A stretch of 39,868 nt of DNA, from contig LVAK01000077.1 of the NCBI GenBank assembly GCA_001604035.1, positions 1 to 39,868 on the forward strand. The letters are read 5' to 3'. This document shows positions 1 through 8,068 of the stretch, piece by piece. Position 1 is the stretch's first letter; each line of letters begins with the position of its first letter. Both the position numbers and the translations under genes were made by a program. The stretch comes from Clostridiales bacterium Firm_05. GTDB taxonomy: Bacteria; Bacillota; Clostridia; Oscillospirales; Ruminococcaceae. The notes beneath the pieces were generated by a model, which saw nothing but the letters and a program-made list of their open reading frames with translations, searched no databases and had not been told where the DNA came from.

Positions 1-35
1 TGAGGGAGAACCCTTTTTCAAAAGGGTTTCCCTCA
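1..35. repeat. GC-containing inverted repeat at window edge, possible terminator
   Basis: TGAGGGA and AACCCTTTT are matched by AAAAGGGTT and TCCCTCA, giving a 16-bp stem with a single-base bulge and a 2-base spacer. It lies downstream of tcdA on the minus strand. The bases beyond it are outside the window, so a T-tract for minus-strand termination cannot be checked. On the plus strand the following bases are not T-rich. Confidence 0.5.
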
Positions 36-39
36 ATAA

Positions 40-80
40 CTGCCGTAAACATTCTATATAAGTACCACGCTTATAGGCAG
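40..80. repeat. Nested inverted repeats downstream of tcdA
   Basis: CTGCC (40-44) pairs with GGCAG (76-80), and TATAAG (57-62) pairs with CTTATA (70-75), with a 12-base bulge on one side. It lies within 10 bases of the tcdA stop codon and could be a 3' end structure of the tcdA mRNA. No T-tract follows on the minus strand, so a terminator role is only a guess. Confidence 0.3.
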
Positions 81-88
81 CTTTTTGT

Positions 89-826
89 TTATCTGTTCTT
101 TCGATCAAAACCTGTGATGTCCTTTATAACTTCGCCGGCGATTATAAGCCCTGCTACAGATGGTACAAATGCATTTGAACCGGGAATAGATCGACGGCTT
201 GTAGGCGTCTCTTCGCAAAACTCAATATCATTTGCTGGCGGTAGAGGCTCTTCCTTTGAATATACTACCTTAAGTTTTTTTATGCCTCGCCGTTTTAACT
301 GATATCTCATAACCTTGGCCAGGGGGCAAACTGATGTCTTATATATATCAGCTACTTCAAATGCAGTAGGATCAACCTTATTGCCTGCGCCCATTGAGCT
401 TATCACAGGTACTCCAGCCACTTTTGCCTGCATAATTATTTCAATCTTACCTGTAACTGTATCTATTGCATCAACAACATAGTCGTACTGTGAAAAATCA
501 AAATCCCCTGCTGTTTCAGGCATAAAAAACGTCCTGTAAGTTTTGATCCTGCACGCCGGATTGATATCAAGGATACGTTCCTTTGCAACATCTACCTTAT
601 ACTTTCCTATCGAACTCATCGTTGCGATTATCTGTCGATTTATATTTGTTATACTCACAATGTCATTATCGATAAGATCGAGTGCGCCTATCCCTGAGCG
701 TGCAAGAGCTTCAACTATATGACCGCCAACTCCTCCTATTCCAAACACTGCTACTCGTGCGTTTTCAAGTCTATCTAACCCTTCCGTTCCGAAAATAAGA
801 CCTGTTCTTGCAAATTGTTTAAGCAT
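89..826 (-). CDS. tcdA: tRNA threonylcarbamoyladenosine dehydratase (E1-like, ThiF/MoeB superfamily)
   Basis: Probable TcdA (YgdL/CsdL family), which dehydrates t6A37 of ANN-decoding tRNAs to cyclic t6A in an ATP-dependent reaction in the cytoplasm. The 245-residue protein has the dinucleotide-binding signature VFGIGGVGG (about 28-35) and LIDNDIVSITNINRQ (51-65), where E1-like enzymes bind ATP. The length matches the family. It starts at ATG behind GGAAAGG. It lies 60 bases after the ECF S-component stop, with a hairpin but no clear promoter between, so it is probably read at reduced level from the metY promoter. The t6A enzymes tsaE and tsaB are about 4 kb away, a functional link. A general ThiF-family protein is the less likely alternative. 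Confidence 0.88.
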   Translation of the reverse strand: MLKQFARTGLIFGTEGLDRLENARVAVFGIGGVGGHIVEALARSGIGALDLIDNDIVSITNINRQIIATMSSIGKYKVDVAKERILDINPACRIKTYRTFFMPETAGDFDFSQYDYVVDAIDTVTGKIEIIMQAKVAGVPVISSMGAGNKVDPTAFEVADIYKTSVCPLAKVMRYQLKRRGIKKLKVVYSKEEPLPPANDIEFCEETPTSRRSIPGSNAFVPSVAGLIIAGEVIKDITGFDRKNR

Positions 827-848
827 TGTTTTTTCCTTTCCAAGTGCG

Positions 849-884
849 AAAAGCTTCGGTAAAATTCATTACCGAAGCTTTAAA
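849..884 (-). terminator. 13-bp hairpin after the ECF S-component gene
   Basis: AAAGCTTCGGTAA (850-862) and TTACCGAAGCTTT (869-881) form a perfect 13-bp stem with a 6-base loop, five bases past the stop codon. The minus-strand tract after it is only TTTTC-like, so it may terminate incompletely and let some transcription into tcdA. Confidence 0.7.
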
Positions 885-886
885 AT

Positions 887-1396
887 TTATATTGACTTTG
901 GGATCTTTTTTATCACGGCTTCATATATAACAACTGAACTTACAATACCCATAACGCCCTGCGCTACATTACCGACAATACCTAAAGCTGCTGTTGCGGC
1001 AGAGCCATAAAGCAATGCTTCAAATACAAAATATCCGGATATCATAACGATCTCAGCGGCGATGGCTCCGGATATTCTTCCGAGAAGACCATGTTTCTTG
1101 CCGGAAATGAACTTGAATACGCCATAAGATGCAACGGCCATACCGCTTTTGATTATAAGTGTTGCGGCTGCATATACAGCATATCCTGCGAAAAGATCAG
1201 CAAGTGCAGAGCCAATTCCGGATGCTGCAGCACCGTAGTACGGTCCGAGAACCCATGCTGAAACATTAACAAGACAGTCTCCGAGGTTTACATACCCCTT
1301 TGTTGGAGTAGGTATCCTTATCAGCATAGTTGCAACACAGGTTAGAGCTGCAAAAAGTGCTGAAAGAGTTACAAGTCTTATTTTTTTGCTGTTCAT
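887..1396 (-). CDS. ECF transporter S component (substrate-binding membrane subunit)
   Basis: This is a small, very hydrophobic protein (169 residues) with about five to six membrane segments. It has the N-terminal pattern of energy-coupling-factor S components (KKIRLVTLSALFAALTCVATML) followed by the GDCLVNVSAWVLGPYYGA stretch of the ECF riboflavin-transporter-like family. S components bind a vitamin or other micronutrient and dock on a shared EcfAAT module, which is not encoded here. The substrate cannot be read from sequence. It lies 28 bases downstream of metY behind an AAAGGAG site, so it is almost surely co-transcribed. A link to MetY's pyridoxal phosphate cofactor or to a sulfur compound is possible but unproven. 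Confidence 0.85.
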   Translation of the reverse strand: MNSKKIRLVTLSALFAALTCVATMLIRIPTPTKGYVNLGDCLVNVSAWVLGPYYGAAASGIGSALADLFAGYAVYAAATLIIKSGMAVASYGVFKFISGKKHGLLGRISGAIAAEIVMISGYFVFEALLYGSAATAALGIVGNVAQGVMGIVSSVVIYEAVIKKIPKSI

Positions 1397-1424
1397 TAAA
1401 AAAACTCCTTTTGCTTAAATGCAA

Positions 1425-2708
1425 TTATTTTACTGCATCGAATCCCTTCTGAAGATCAGCAATGATGTCATCAATGTGCTCTGTTCCGATAGAAAGACGA
1501 ACAGTAGTAGGCTTGATGCCGGAAGCGAGGAGCTCTTCCTCACTTAACTGTGAATGGGTAGTTGACGCAGGATGTATAACAAGTGACTTTACATCAGCCA
1601 CGTTTGCAAGCAGTGAAAACAGTTCAAGGCTCTCCGTAAACTTCTTTGCAGTCTCGGCATCACCCTTGATATCAAATGTGAATATAGATGCTGCTCCATC
1701 TGGGAAGTATCTGTCATACAATTCTTTAGCTTTTCCTGTCTCCTGTGAAGGATGATTTACTCTTTCAACCTGAGGATGTGACTTAAGGAAATCTACGACC
1801 TTAAGTGCATTCTCAGTGTGTCTTTCGAGACGAAGAGAAAGTGTTTCAAGGCCCTGTAAGAGAAGGAAAGAGTTAAACGGAGATATAGCAGCACCCTGAT
1901 CTCTGAGGAGAGTTGTTCTTATCTTTAAAATGTATGCAAGATTGCCGCAGGCCTCAGTAAATATCACGCCGTGATATGACGGATTAGGCTTAGAAAGACC
2001 TGGGAACTTATCGTTCTGAGCCCAGTCAAACTTACCGGAATCTATGATAACACCGCCCATTACTGTACCATGTCCGCCGATGAACTTAGTTGCTGAGTGA
2101 ACAACTACATCAGCACCATGCTCGATAGGTCTGAGAAGATAAGGGGTAGCAAATGTGTTATCAACGATAAGCGGAATGCCATGCTTGTGTGCGATAGCAG
2201 ATATTGCTTCAATGTCTATCACGGATGAATTTGGATTACCAAGAGTTTCGGCATATAATGCCTTTGTATTTGGCTTTATAGCTTTCTCAAAGTTCTCCGG
2301 ATCACTTGGATCTACGAAAGTAGTTTCTATTCCCTGATCTTTAAGGGTATGTGAAAGAAGATTAAATGAACCACCGTAAAGATTGGTCGATGAAACGATG
2401 TGGTCGCCTGCAAGAGCTATATTCTGTATCGCATATGTTATTGCTGCTGAGCCTGAAGCAACAGCAAGTGCGCCTGCACCGCCTTCAAGCGCATTTATTC
2501 TTTCCTCAAAAACACTTGATGTAGGATTCATCAGCCTTGTATAGATATTGCCGGGAACTGTCAGTCCGAAACGGCCGGCAGCTGTTGCAGAATCCTTAAA
2601 CACGTAAGAAGTTGTAGCATAGATCGGTACAGCTCTTGAATCTGTGGCTGGATCCGGTGTTTCCTGACCTGCGTGTACCTGTAAAGTTTCAAATTTATAA
2701 TTGCTCAT
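1425..2708 (-). CDS. metY: O-acetylhomoserine sulfhydrylase (aminocarboxypropyltransferase)
   Basis: This is a PLP-dependent Cys/Met-metabolism enzyme that makes homocysteine from O-acetylhomoserine and sulfide in direct-sulfhydrylation methionine synthesis. The 427-residue length is typical of MetY and longer than most gamma-synthases and lyases. The opening [10 protein letters not shown] is characteristic, and the PLP lysine is in [11 protein letters not shown] (Lys208). Conserved blocks include YTRLMNPT and the C-terminal [14 protein letters not shown]. It starts at the ATG at 2708 and has its own strong promoter about 55 bases upstream. That leader is too short for a SAM or T-box riboswitch. 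Cystathionine gamma-synthase is unlikely given length and N-terminus. Confidence 0.95.
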   Translation of the reverse strand: MSNYKFETLQVHAGQETPDPATDSRAVPIYATTSYVFKDSATAAGRFGLTVPGNIYTRLMNPTSSVFEERINALEGGAGALAVASGSAAITYAIQNIALAGDHIVSSTNLYGGSFNLLSHTLKDQGIETTFVDPSDPENFEKAIKPNTKALYAETLGNPNSSVIDIEAISAIAHKHGIPLIVDNTFATPYLLRPIEHGADVVVHSATKFIGGHGTVMGGVIIDSGKFDWAQNDKFPGLSKPNPSYHGVIFTEACGNLAYILKIRTTLLRDQGAAISPFNSFLLLQGLETLSLRLERHTENALKVVDFLKSHPQVERVNHPSQETGKAKELYDRYFPDGAASIFTFDIKGDAETAKKFTESLELFSLLANVADVKSLVIHPASTTHSQLSEEELLASGIKPTTVRLSIGTEHIDDIIADLQKGFDAVK

Positions 2709-2765
2709 AATATCATACCTTTCATAATTGATTTGTTTTTTCTACCTTTCCTGTAGCTTGTATAT

Positions 2766-2794
2766 ACTATACCATACAATTCATACTATGTCAA
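2766..2794 (-). promoter_or_regulatory. Vegetative promoter for metY
   Basis: On the minus strand a perfect TTGACA (2789-2794) is separated by 17 bases from TATAGT (2766-2771). This is close to the sigma-A optimum. The predicted start site lies about 50 bases before the metY start codon. Confidence 0.85.
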
Positions 2795-2865
2795 TAGGTT
2801 TACAAATACATAATAATTATGAAAGGTTATAGATTGAATCTATAGCTGATATGATTCAATTCAAC

Positions 2866-2905
2866 AGGGAGACATTCTGCTATGAAATAAGTCGAACATC
2901 TCCCT
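2866..2905 (-). terminator. Hairpin downstream of upp
   Basis: Minus-strand RNA folds AGGGAGATGTTC against GAATGTCTCCCT. All 12 pairs form if two G-U wobbles are allowed; in plus-strand RNA the same positions are C/A mismatches, so the structure belongs to the minus transcript. The loop is 16 bases and no T-tract follows. A second 8-bp inverted repeat (ATTGAATC/GATTCAAT, 2833-2860) comes next. Probably the 3' end of the fhs-upp operon. Confidence 0.55.
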
Positions 2906-2912
2906 TTGATAC

Positions 2913-3542
2913 TTATTTTGTGCCAAACATTCTGTCACCGGCATCACCGACACCGGGAACGATATATTTATCCTCGTTAAGACCTACATCAAGGGCACCG
3001 GTATATATTTCCACATCCGGATGAGCCTTCTGGATAGCAGATACACCCTCAGGTGAGCTGAGTATGCACATGAACTTTATGCTCTTTGCCCCTTTTTCCT
3101 TAAGGATATTTATAGCAGATACTGCTGAATTGCCTGTTGCAAGCATAGGATCAACTATTATAGCATCTCTTTCAGCTATATCTTCAGGAAGCTTTGAATA
3201 ATAATGTACAGATTCCTTTGTATCAGGATCACGGAAAAGACCGATATGACCGATCTTTGCGGCAGGAACAAGTTTTGTTACACCGTCTATCATACCAAGT
3301 CCGGCTCTGAGTATCGGAATGAACGCAAGCTTTCTGCCTGAGATTATCTTTGTTTTTGCTACAGCAAGAGGAGTCTCGATCTCGATCTGCTTAAGCGGAA
3401 GATCTCTTGTAGCTTCGTAGCATATAAACATAGCTACCTCAGATACAAGCTCTCTGAACTCCTTTGTACCTGTTGTTTTATCTCTGAGAAGAGATATCTT
3501 GTGCTGAACAAGCGGATGATCGATGATATGTAAATTTGACAT
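2913..3542 (-). CDS. upp: Uracil phosphoribosyltransferase
   Basis: A cytoplasmic pyrimidine-salvage enzyme that converts uracil and PRPP to UMP. The 209-residue length is exactly that of bacterial Upp. The PRPP loop is visible as [13 protein letters not shown] (128-140), and the uracil-binding end [18 protein letters not shown] carries the family's GDAGDR signature. It is the last gene of a minus-strand cluster, 14 bases behind rpiB and followed by a hairpin. The rpiB-upp pairing links pentose phosphate supply, and hence PRPP, to salvage and is common in Firmicutes. Confidence 0.97.
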   Translation of the reverse strand: MSNLHIIDHPLVQHKISLLRDKTTGTKEFRELVSEVAMFICYEATRDLPLKQIEIETPLAVAKTKIISGRKLAFIPILRAGLGMIDGVTKLVPAAKIGHIGLFRDPDTKESVHYYSKLPEDIAERDAIIVDPMLATGNSAVSAINILKEKGAKSIKFMCILSSPEGVSAIQKAHPDVEIYTGALDVGLNEDKYIVPGVGDAGDRMFGTK

Positions 3543-3556
3543 AGTAATACTTCCTT

Positions 3557-3994
3557 TCAGTTTTTATTTTCAATTGCGGTTATAAGATCTACACGGCGTT
3601 TATGGCGTCCGCCTTCAAATGGTGTTGTAAGGAATATCTCTGCAAGCTCACAGGCAAGTCCTGGCCCCATAGTCCTTGCGCCCATACACATTACATTTGA
3701 ATCGTTGTGCAGTCTTGTGAATTTAGTTGAGAAAGAATCAGCGCAAAGAGCTGCTCTGATGCCATTGATCTTATTTGCGGCTATTGACATACCGATACCG
3801 GTCCCACAGATGAGTATCCCCTTCTCCGCCTTGCCGGATGTAACTTCTCCGCAGACCTTTTCGGCCATATCAGGGTAATCACAGGGTTCACCGTCTGTTC
3901 CCATATCGTTGAATTCAAAGCCCTTTTCTTTAAGAGTATCGATTATTATTTTTTTGAGTTCCACTCCTGCGTGGTCACAACCTATTGCTATCAT
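3557..3994 (-). CDS. rpiB: Ribose-5-phosphate isomerase B
   Basis: A RpiB/LacAB-family sugar-phosphate isomerase that interconverts ribulose-5-phosphate and ribose-5-phosphate. The 145-residue protein starts with the family block [13 protein letters not shown] and has the phosphate and catalytic segment [17 protein letters not shown]. Cys in the [10 protein letters not shown] region and Arg/His in FTRLHNDSN match the active-site neighbourhood. It is preceded by AGGAG. It lies between tsaB (43 bases upstream) and upp. LacA/LacB subunits are similar in length, but the upp neighbour favours RpiB. Confidence 0.94.
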   Translation of the reverse strand: MIAIGCDHAGVELKKIIIDTLKEKGFEFNDMGTDGEPCDYPDMAEKVCGEVTSGKAEKGILICGTGIGMSIAANKINGIRAALCADSFSTKFTRLHNDSNVMCMGARTMGPGLACELAEIFLTTPFEGGRHKRRVDLITAIENKN

Positions 3995-4037
3995 TTATCT
4001 TACTCCTATCTGTAAATTAAGCCAATACGAACAAAAT

Positions 4038-4733
4038 TCATTTATTTTTTTCTTCAAGATCTTTTTCAGCCTTGACCTTCTGAAGATATGAAACCTCAAG
4101 TTCTTCAGGAGAGATATGTGTTTTTGACGCTCCCGCAAGACATACACCTGATGCATTCTGCAAACGTGTATGCGGAGGAGCAATTATAAACATAGGCGAA
4201 TTATAATCTGTGAAGAAATCAGCTGCACCATCTCCGCAGAGGAGAACCTCTTTTCCTGCAAACGCAAGCTCCTGAGCAAGTTCATCACGGGAGATCAGTC
4301 TTTCCTTGCAAAGAGTCTCTATACTGAATCCGTCACAATTATAAATACAATTGTAAACGATATCACCTCTTGCTTTCATTACAACACATATCATACCTTT
4401 ATAAGGGATATTATTGCACGCTATACCTTCAAGAGTTGAGACGCCGCAGCATTTTATGTCAAGTCCGAAGCATAATGCTTTAACGGCCGCAACACCTATT
4501 CTCAGGCCTGTATAAGATCCGGGACCTGCTGCAACGGCGATCGCACCGATGTCAGACATTGTTTTTCCGGACTGAGCAATGATATCCTTAACAATGGGCA
4601 TTATCACCTGGGAATGAGTTTTTTGTGTATAAAGTGTATTCTGGGCAAGGAACAATTCCTTCTCAGTATCAAACAGCGCTGCTGAAGCGTTTTTTCCGGA
4701 GGTGTCAATTCCAAGAATCAGCAAATCTGCCAC
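4038..4733 (-). CDS. tsaB: t6A biosynthesis protein TsaB
   Basis: TsaB (YeaZ) is the inactive Kae1-like scaffold that binds TsaD, with TsaE, to make N6-threonylcarbamoyladenosine at tRNA position 37. The ASKHA-fold N-terminus ILGIDTSGKNASAAL and the conserved block VAAGPGSYTGLRIGVAAVKAL are plain. At 231 residues it is full length. Its start overlaps the 3' end of tsaE by 29 bases in another frame, so the two are translationally coupled. The third subunit, TsaD proper, is not next door; a divergent Kae1-like protein occurs at 22088-23032. Confidence 0.94.
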   Translation of the reverse strand: MADLLILGIDTSGKNASAALFDTEKELFLAQNTLYTQKTHSQVIMPIVKDIIAQSGKTMSDIGAIAVAAGPGSYTGLRIGVAAVKALCFGLDIKCCGVSTLEGIACNNIPYKGMICVVMKARGDIVYNCIYNCDGFSIETLCKERLISRDELAQELAFAGKEVLLCGDGAADFFTDYNSPMFIIAPPHTRLQNASGVCLAGASKTHISPEELEVSYLQKVKAEKDLEEKNK

Positions 4734-5148
4734 CGTCCTCTATTATTATCTCACGCTCAAGTTCATTAAGCGTATTAATCGTAATATATATTGTTTCTTT
4801 CGGAAGAAATTCGTCAATGTTCTCTGACCATTCAACAGCCGCAACGTTATCCTCAAAGGGGTAATCATAAAATCCGGTCGACTCAAGGTCATCACCGTTT
4901 TCAATGCGATACATATCAAAATGGTACAGATTTATGTTTTCACCACGATACTCGTTTACCAGAGCAAATGTAGGAGAGGTAACATTGTCGCCCAGCCCCA
5001 TGCCTATGGCTATTCCTCGTGTGAATGTGGTTTTACCGGCACCAAGACCGCCTTTGTATGCGATCATGTCGCCTGGTTTTAACAGAGCTCCGAGCTTCTG
5101 GGCTGTGTTGATAGTTTCTTCCGGAGAATGAGTGATTACTTTTATCAT
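4705..5148 (-). CDS. tsaE: t6A biosynthesis ATPase TsaE
   Basis: A small P-loop ATPase (147 residues, standard for YjeE/TsaE) that resets the TsaB-TsaD complex during t6A synthesis. The Walker A motif is YKGGLGAGKTTF (31-42). The TSPTFALVNEY and LYHFDMYRI blocks are diagnostic. Its ATG is one base from the fhs stop codon and its end overlaps tsaB, so it sits in the middle of a tightly packed operon. Confidence 0.95.
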   Translation of the reverse strand: MIKVITHSPEETINTAQKLGALLKPGDMIAYKGGLGAGKTTFTRGIAIGMGLGDNVTSPTFALVNEYRGENINLYHFDMYRIENGDDLESTGFYDYPFEDNVAAVEWSENIDEFLPKETIYITINTLNELEREIIIEDGGRFADSWN

Positions 5149-5149
5149 C

Positions 5150-6829
5150 TCAGAAAAGTCCTGTTATATTTCCGTTGTTATCACAGTCGATATTGAACGC
5201 CGCTGGATTTTTCGGAAGTCCCGGCATTGTAAGAATATCACCTGTGTAGATAACAACAAATCCTGCGCCTGCTGAAAGCTTTGCGTCACGGACTGTTATG
5301 TTGAAGTTCTTAGGCTTACCAAGAAGTGAAGGATTATCGGAGAGAGAATACTGTGTCTTAGCAACACATACAGGAAGATCTCTGAAACCTATACCCTCGA
5401 TCTCCTTGATAGCTTTTTCAGCCTGTGCTGTAAAAGTTACGCCGTCTGCACGGTAGATCTCTCTTGCGATAGTCTCAACCTTGTCTTTGATCGACAATTC
5501 CGTACTGTAAAGAGGCTTGAACTCTGAGCTGTTCTCTGCACAGAATTTAATTGTCTCACATACCTTCTCTGCAAGATCAACGCCGCCTTCTCCGCCTTTT
5601 GCAAAGACCTCGCACATTGAAACTTCAACGCCCATTTCAGCACAGAAATCCTGAACAAATTTGATCTCCTGATCTGTATCTGTGCCGAATCTGTTGATTG
5701 CAACAACAACCGGAACATGATACTTATGCATATTTTCAATATGAGTCTGAAGATTTACAATTCCCTTTTCAAGCGCCCACATATTTTCTTTAGCAAGGTC
5801 ATTCTTCTGGACACCGCCGTTATATTTAAGAGCTTTGATCGTTGCAACAAGTACAACGCAGGCAGGTGTGAGTCCGCCATAGCGGCACTTGATGTCAAAG
5901 AATTTCTCTGCACCGAGGTCAGAACCAAAGCCTGCCTCTGTGATGCAGTAGTCTCCAAGCTTAAGAGCAAGTTTTGTAGCTCTTATAGAGTTACAGCCAT
6001 GAGCGATATTGGCAAATGGACCGCCATGGATGAATGCCGGATTATTCTCAAGTGTCTGTACGAGATTTGGCTTGAGAGCATCTTTGAGGAGTGCTGTCAT
6101 TGCACCGCAGGCGCCGAGCTGTCTTGCGAATACAGGTTCGCCGGAGTAATTGTATGCAACAAGGATATTTCCGATACGTTCCTTAAGATCAGCGATATCG
6201 GTAGCAAGGCAAAGAATAGCCATTATCTCGGAGGCAACTGTTATATTGAAACCGTCCTCTCTTGGAACTCCGTTTGCCTTTCCGCCCATACCTATGACAA
6301 TATTTCTCAGTGCTCTGTCGTTCATATCGAGACATCTTTTGAACATTACTCTGCGGGGATCTATACCAAGTTCATTACCCTGCTGGAGATGATTATCAAG
6401 CATAGCACAAAGAAGATTGTTTGCAGCTGTTATAGCGTGCATATCACCGGTAAAGTGGAGATTTATATCTTCCATTGGAACTACCTGAGCATATCCGCCG
6501 CCGGCAGCTCCTCCCTTCATTCCGAATACAGGTCCGAGTGAAGGCTCACGCAGAGCAAGAACTGCATTTTTACCTATACGGCCCATAGCCTCAGCGAGTC
6601 CGACGCTGATAGTTGTCTTACCTTCACCTGCCGGAGTTGGATTTATAGCTGTAACGAGTATCAACTTTCCGTCCTCACGAAAAGCAAGTTTTGAATAGAG
6701 ATTCTCGGAAAGCTTTGCCTTATAATGTCCATATGGTTCAAGGTCGTTTTCATCTATGCCCAGTCCTGCTGCGATCTCAGATATTTTTTTCATTTTCGCA
6801 TTCTGAGCTATTTCAATATCAGTTAACAT
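5150..6829 (-). CDS. fhs: Formate-tetrahydrofolate ligase
   Basis: Activates formate with ATP to 10-formyl-THF, the entry point of C1 units for purines and the methyl branch of folate metabolism. The ORF track runs to 6946, but the internal ATG at 6829 ([16 protein letters not shown]) is preceded by GGAGG 12 bases upstream. It gives 559 residues, the usual family length. The first 39 track residues lack family character. The nucleotide site [10 protein letters not shown] (about 64-73) and the [15 protein letters not shown]-like block (here [16 protein letters not shown]) are clear. It is first in the fhs-tsaE-tsaB-rpiB-upp cluster and has its own promoter at 6867-6895. Confidence 0.97.
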   Translation of the reverse strand: MLTDIEIAQNAKMKKISEIAAGLGIDENDLEPYGHYKAKLSENLYSKLAFREDGKLILVTAINPTPAGEGKTTISVGLAEAMGRIGKNAVLALREPSLGPVFGMKGGAAGGGYAQVVPMEDINLHFTGDMHAITAANNLLCAMLDNHLQQGNELGIDPRRVMFKRCLDMNDRALRNIVIGMGGKANGVPREDGFNITVASEIMAILCLATDIADLKERIGNILVAYNYSGEPVFARQLGACGAMTALLKDALKPNLVQTLENNPAFIHGGPFANIAHGCNSIRATKLALKLGDYCITEAGFGSDLGAEKFFDIKCRYGGLTPACVVLVATIKALKYNGGVQKNDLAKENMWALEKGIVNLQTHIENMHKYHVPVVVAINRFGTDTDQEIKFVQDFCAEMGVEVSMCEVFAKGGEGGVDLAEKVCETIKFCAENSSEFKPLYSTELSIKDKVETIAREIYRADGVTFTAQAEKAIKEIEGIGFRDLPVCVAKTQYSLSDNPSLLGKPKNFNITVRDAKLSAGAGFVVIYTGDILTMPGLPKNPAAFNIDCDNNGNITGLF

Positions 6830-6866
6830 AAAAAAACAGATACCTCCGTTCATAAGTCTATATTTT

Positions 6867-6895
6867 ATTATAACACTATTATTATAAAAATGCAA
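6867..6895 (-). promoter_or_regulatory. Vegetative promoter for the fhs operon
   Basis: The minus strand reads TTGCAT (6890-6895), 17 bases, then a perfect TATAAT (6867-6872). It faces away from the promoter at 6940-6968, so the 170-base gap is a simple divergent control region. No folate riboswitch fold was apparent in the short leader. Confidence 0.82.
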
Positions 6896-6939
6896 GACTA
6901 TTTGATCCATATATAAAATAAGTTGTAATAATCTATTAA

Positions 6940-6968
6940 TTGACATAATTCGTCTTATGTGATAAAAT
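6940..6968 (+). promoter_or_regulatory. Vegetative promoter for the lipoprotein-radA pair
   Basis: A perfect TTGACA (6940-6945), 17 bases, then TAAAAT (6963-6968). A GGGAGG ribosome-binding site follows at 6988-6993, so the leader is about 25 bases. Confidence 0.85.
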
Positions 6969-7000
6969 AATTATGAAATTATATGTCGGGAGGCCTCTAA

Positions 7001-8056
7001 TTGAAAAAACAGTTAATAATTTCTTTAATATCTGCTGTTGCTCTTGGAATGTCTATTTACAGCTGTTCTGCTAAAAGCTCAAGCTCTTCGGAAGATGAGA
7101 AACCGGTTGAGCACACTTCACCTAAAAATATCACTTTTGCATGGCAGGAATCATACAAAAGCCAGCTTGACAGCTTCAGATCGTCAGCTGATTTTTCTAA
7201 GGATTCACGCTTTGATCTTCGTGATCTGAATAAAGATGGTACGCCGGAGCTCATTATTTCTCCGAATTCTGCTCCTAATACAGCTTGTCAGCTTTTTACT
7301 TTTTCTGATGGCAATATCCGATCTCTTGAAGAAAACGGCGGATACGGCTGCTTTGAGTACTATCCAGCCAGTGAATCTATAAGCAACGAACACAGCGGCC
7401 AGGGATTTGTTATAGGCGAATTTAGACGGCTTGTTGACGGTGAGCTCAAAACCGAACTCAGCTACTATAATAACGCCGAATCTGCTGCTTCCGGAGCTTT
7501 GATAACATATGAGATAAACAAAGAAGAGGTCTCCATTAAAGAGTATGAGGAGGCACTTGAGCTTTTCAAGAGCAATCCTTCACTGATCCTTGGCAGAAAG
7601 TATACGTTCGGCGATTCAGCTGTCGAGAATGCTGTCTACTGTTCAGAAAGCTGGGGTGCTGTTCTCTTCGATGGTGAAAAGGAGCTTTACCGTAATAAGC
7701 TGGATGAGCTTATGGGACAGTATGATGAATATGCAGGTTTTGAGCTCGTTGATCTTGACAATGACGAAGTACCGGAACTCATTGTTTCAGAAGGTCTCTC
7801 GCCGGAAGCATCTTGCAGAATATTTATGATCAAAAACGGAGAATTATCCGAGATCGACGGAAAATACGGTGCTAATGGAAAGATTGGATTTGATGCTGAA
7901 AAGATCGTATTTTTCTCAGTTGATTCTCCTGAGGGAAATCAATGCTGGAATCTGATAGATCAGCCTCTTGATAACTATGAAAAATCTGAAAGCATAATTG
8001 AAGTCGGCCGCAAATATCTTCTGACATCATACAATGTTTCCACTGTACTGCAATGA
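7001..8056 (+). CDS. Putative lipoprotein with two DxNxDG-type repeat domains, TTG start
   Basis: I do not recognise a named family. The 351-residue product starts with a TTG codon seven bases after GGGAGG. It has a lysine-rich hydrophobic leader ending at a lipobox-like IYSC (Cys22), then a serine-rich tether. Two homologous halves follow, each with a calcium-loop-like motif and a shared pattern: DLRDLNKDGTPELIIS (72-87) and ELVDLDNDEVPELIVS (248-263). Each is followed by a similar Cys-containing strand (TACQLFTFSDGN, EASCRIFMIKNGE). Such motifs are seen in VCBS/FG-GAP-like and EF-hand-like surface proteins. It is probably anchored outside the membrane. It lies 12 bases before radA and shares its promoter, an odd pairing. 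Confidence 0.75.
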   Translation: MKKQLIISLISAVALGMSIYSCSAKSSSSSEDEKPVEHTSPKNITFAWQESYKSQLDSFRSSADFSKDSRFDLRDLNKDGTPELIISPNSAPNTACQLFTFSDGNIRSLEENGGYGCFEYYPASESISNEHSGQGFVIGEFRRLVDGELKTELSYYNNAESAASGALITYEINKEEVSIKEYEEALELFKSNPSLILGRKYTFGDSAVENAVYCSESWGAVLFDGEKELYRNKLDELMGQYDEYAGFELVDLDNDEVPELIVSEGLSPEASCRIFMIKNGELSEIDGKYGANGKIGFDAEKIVFFSVDSPEGNQCWNLIDQPLDNYEKSESIIEVGRKYLLTSYNVSTVLQ

Positions 8057-8068
8057 TCCGGAGGATTT

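Noticed and set aside
2709-2912. Possible SAM or T-box riboswitch before metY
   Set aside because: The promoter puts the start site only about 50 bases before the start codon, too short for these elements, and no consensus was found.
4038-4183. 62-residue minus ORF (3995-4183) overlapping the tsaB end
   Set aside because: It is a basic, motif-free alternate frame of tsaB and the gap before rpiB; there is no separate gene.
5717-6541. 274-residue plus-strand ORF
   Set aside because: It lies wholly antisense to fhs, is Cys/Ser/His-rich with no motif, and is explained by the codon pattern of the real gene.
6830-6946. N-terminal extension of fhs in the ORF track
   Set aside because: Those 39 residues overlap the promoter and ribosome-binding site and are not formate-ligase-like; the ATG at 6829 gives the family length.
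6830-7000. Possible THF riboswitch before fhs
   Set aside because: The leader after the TATAAT is about 35 bases and lacks paired conserved elements.
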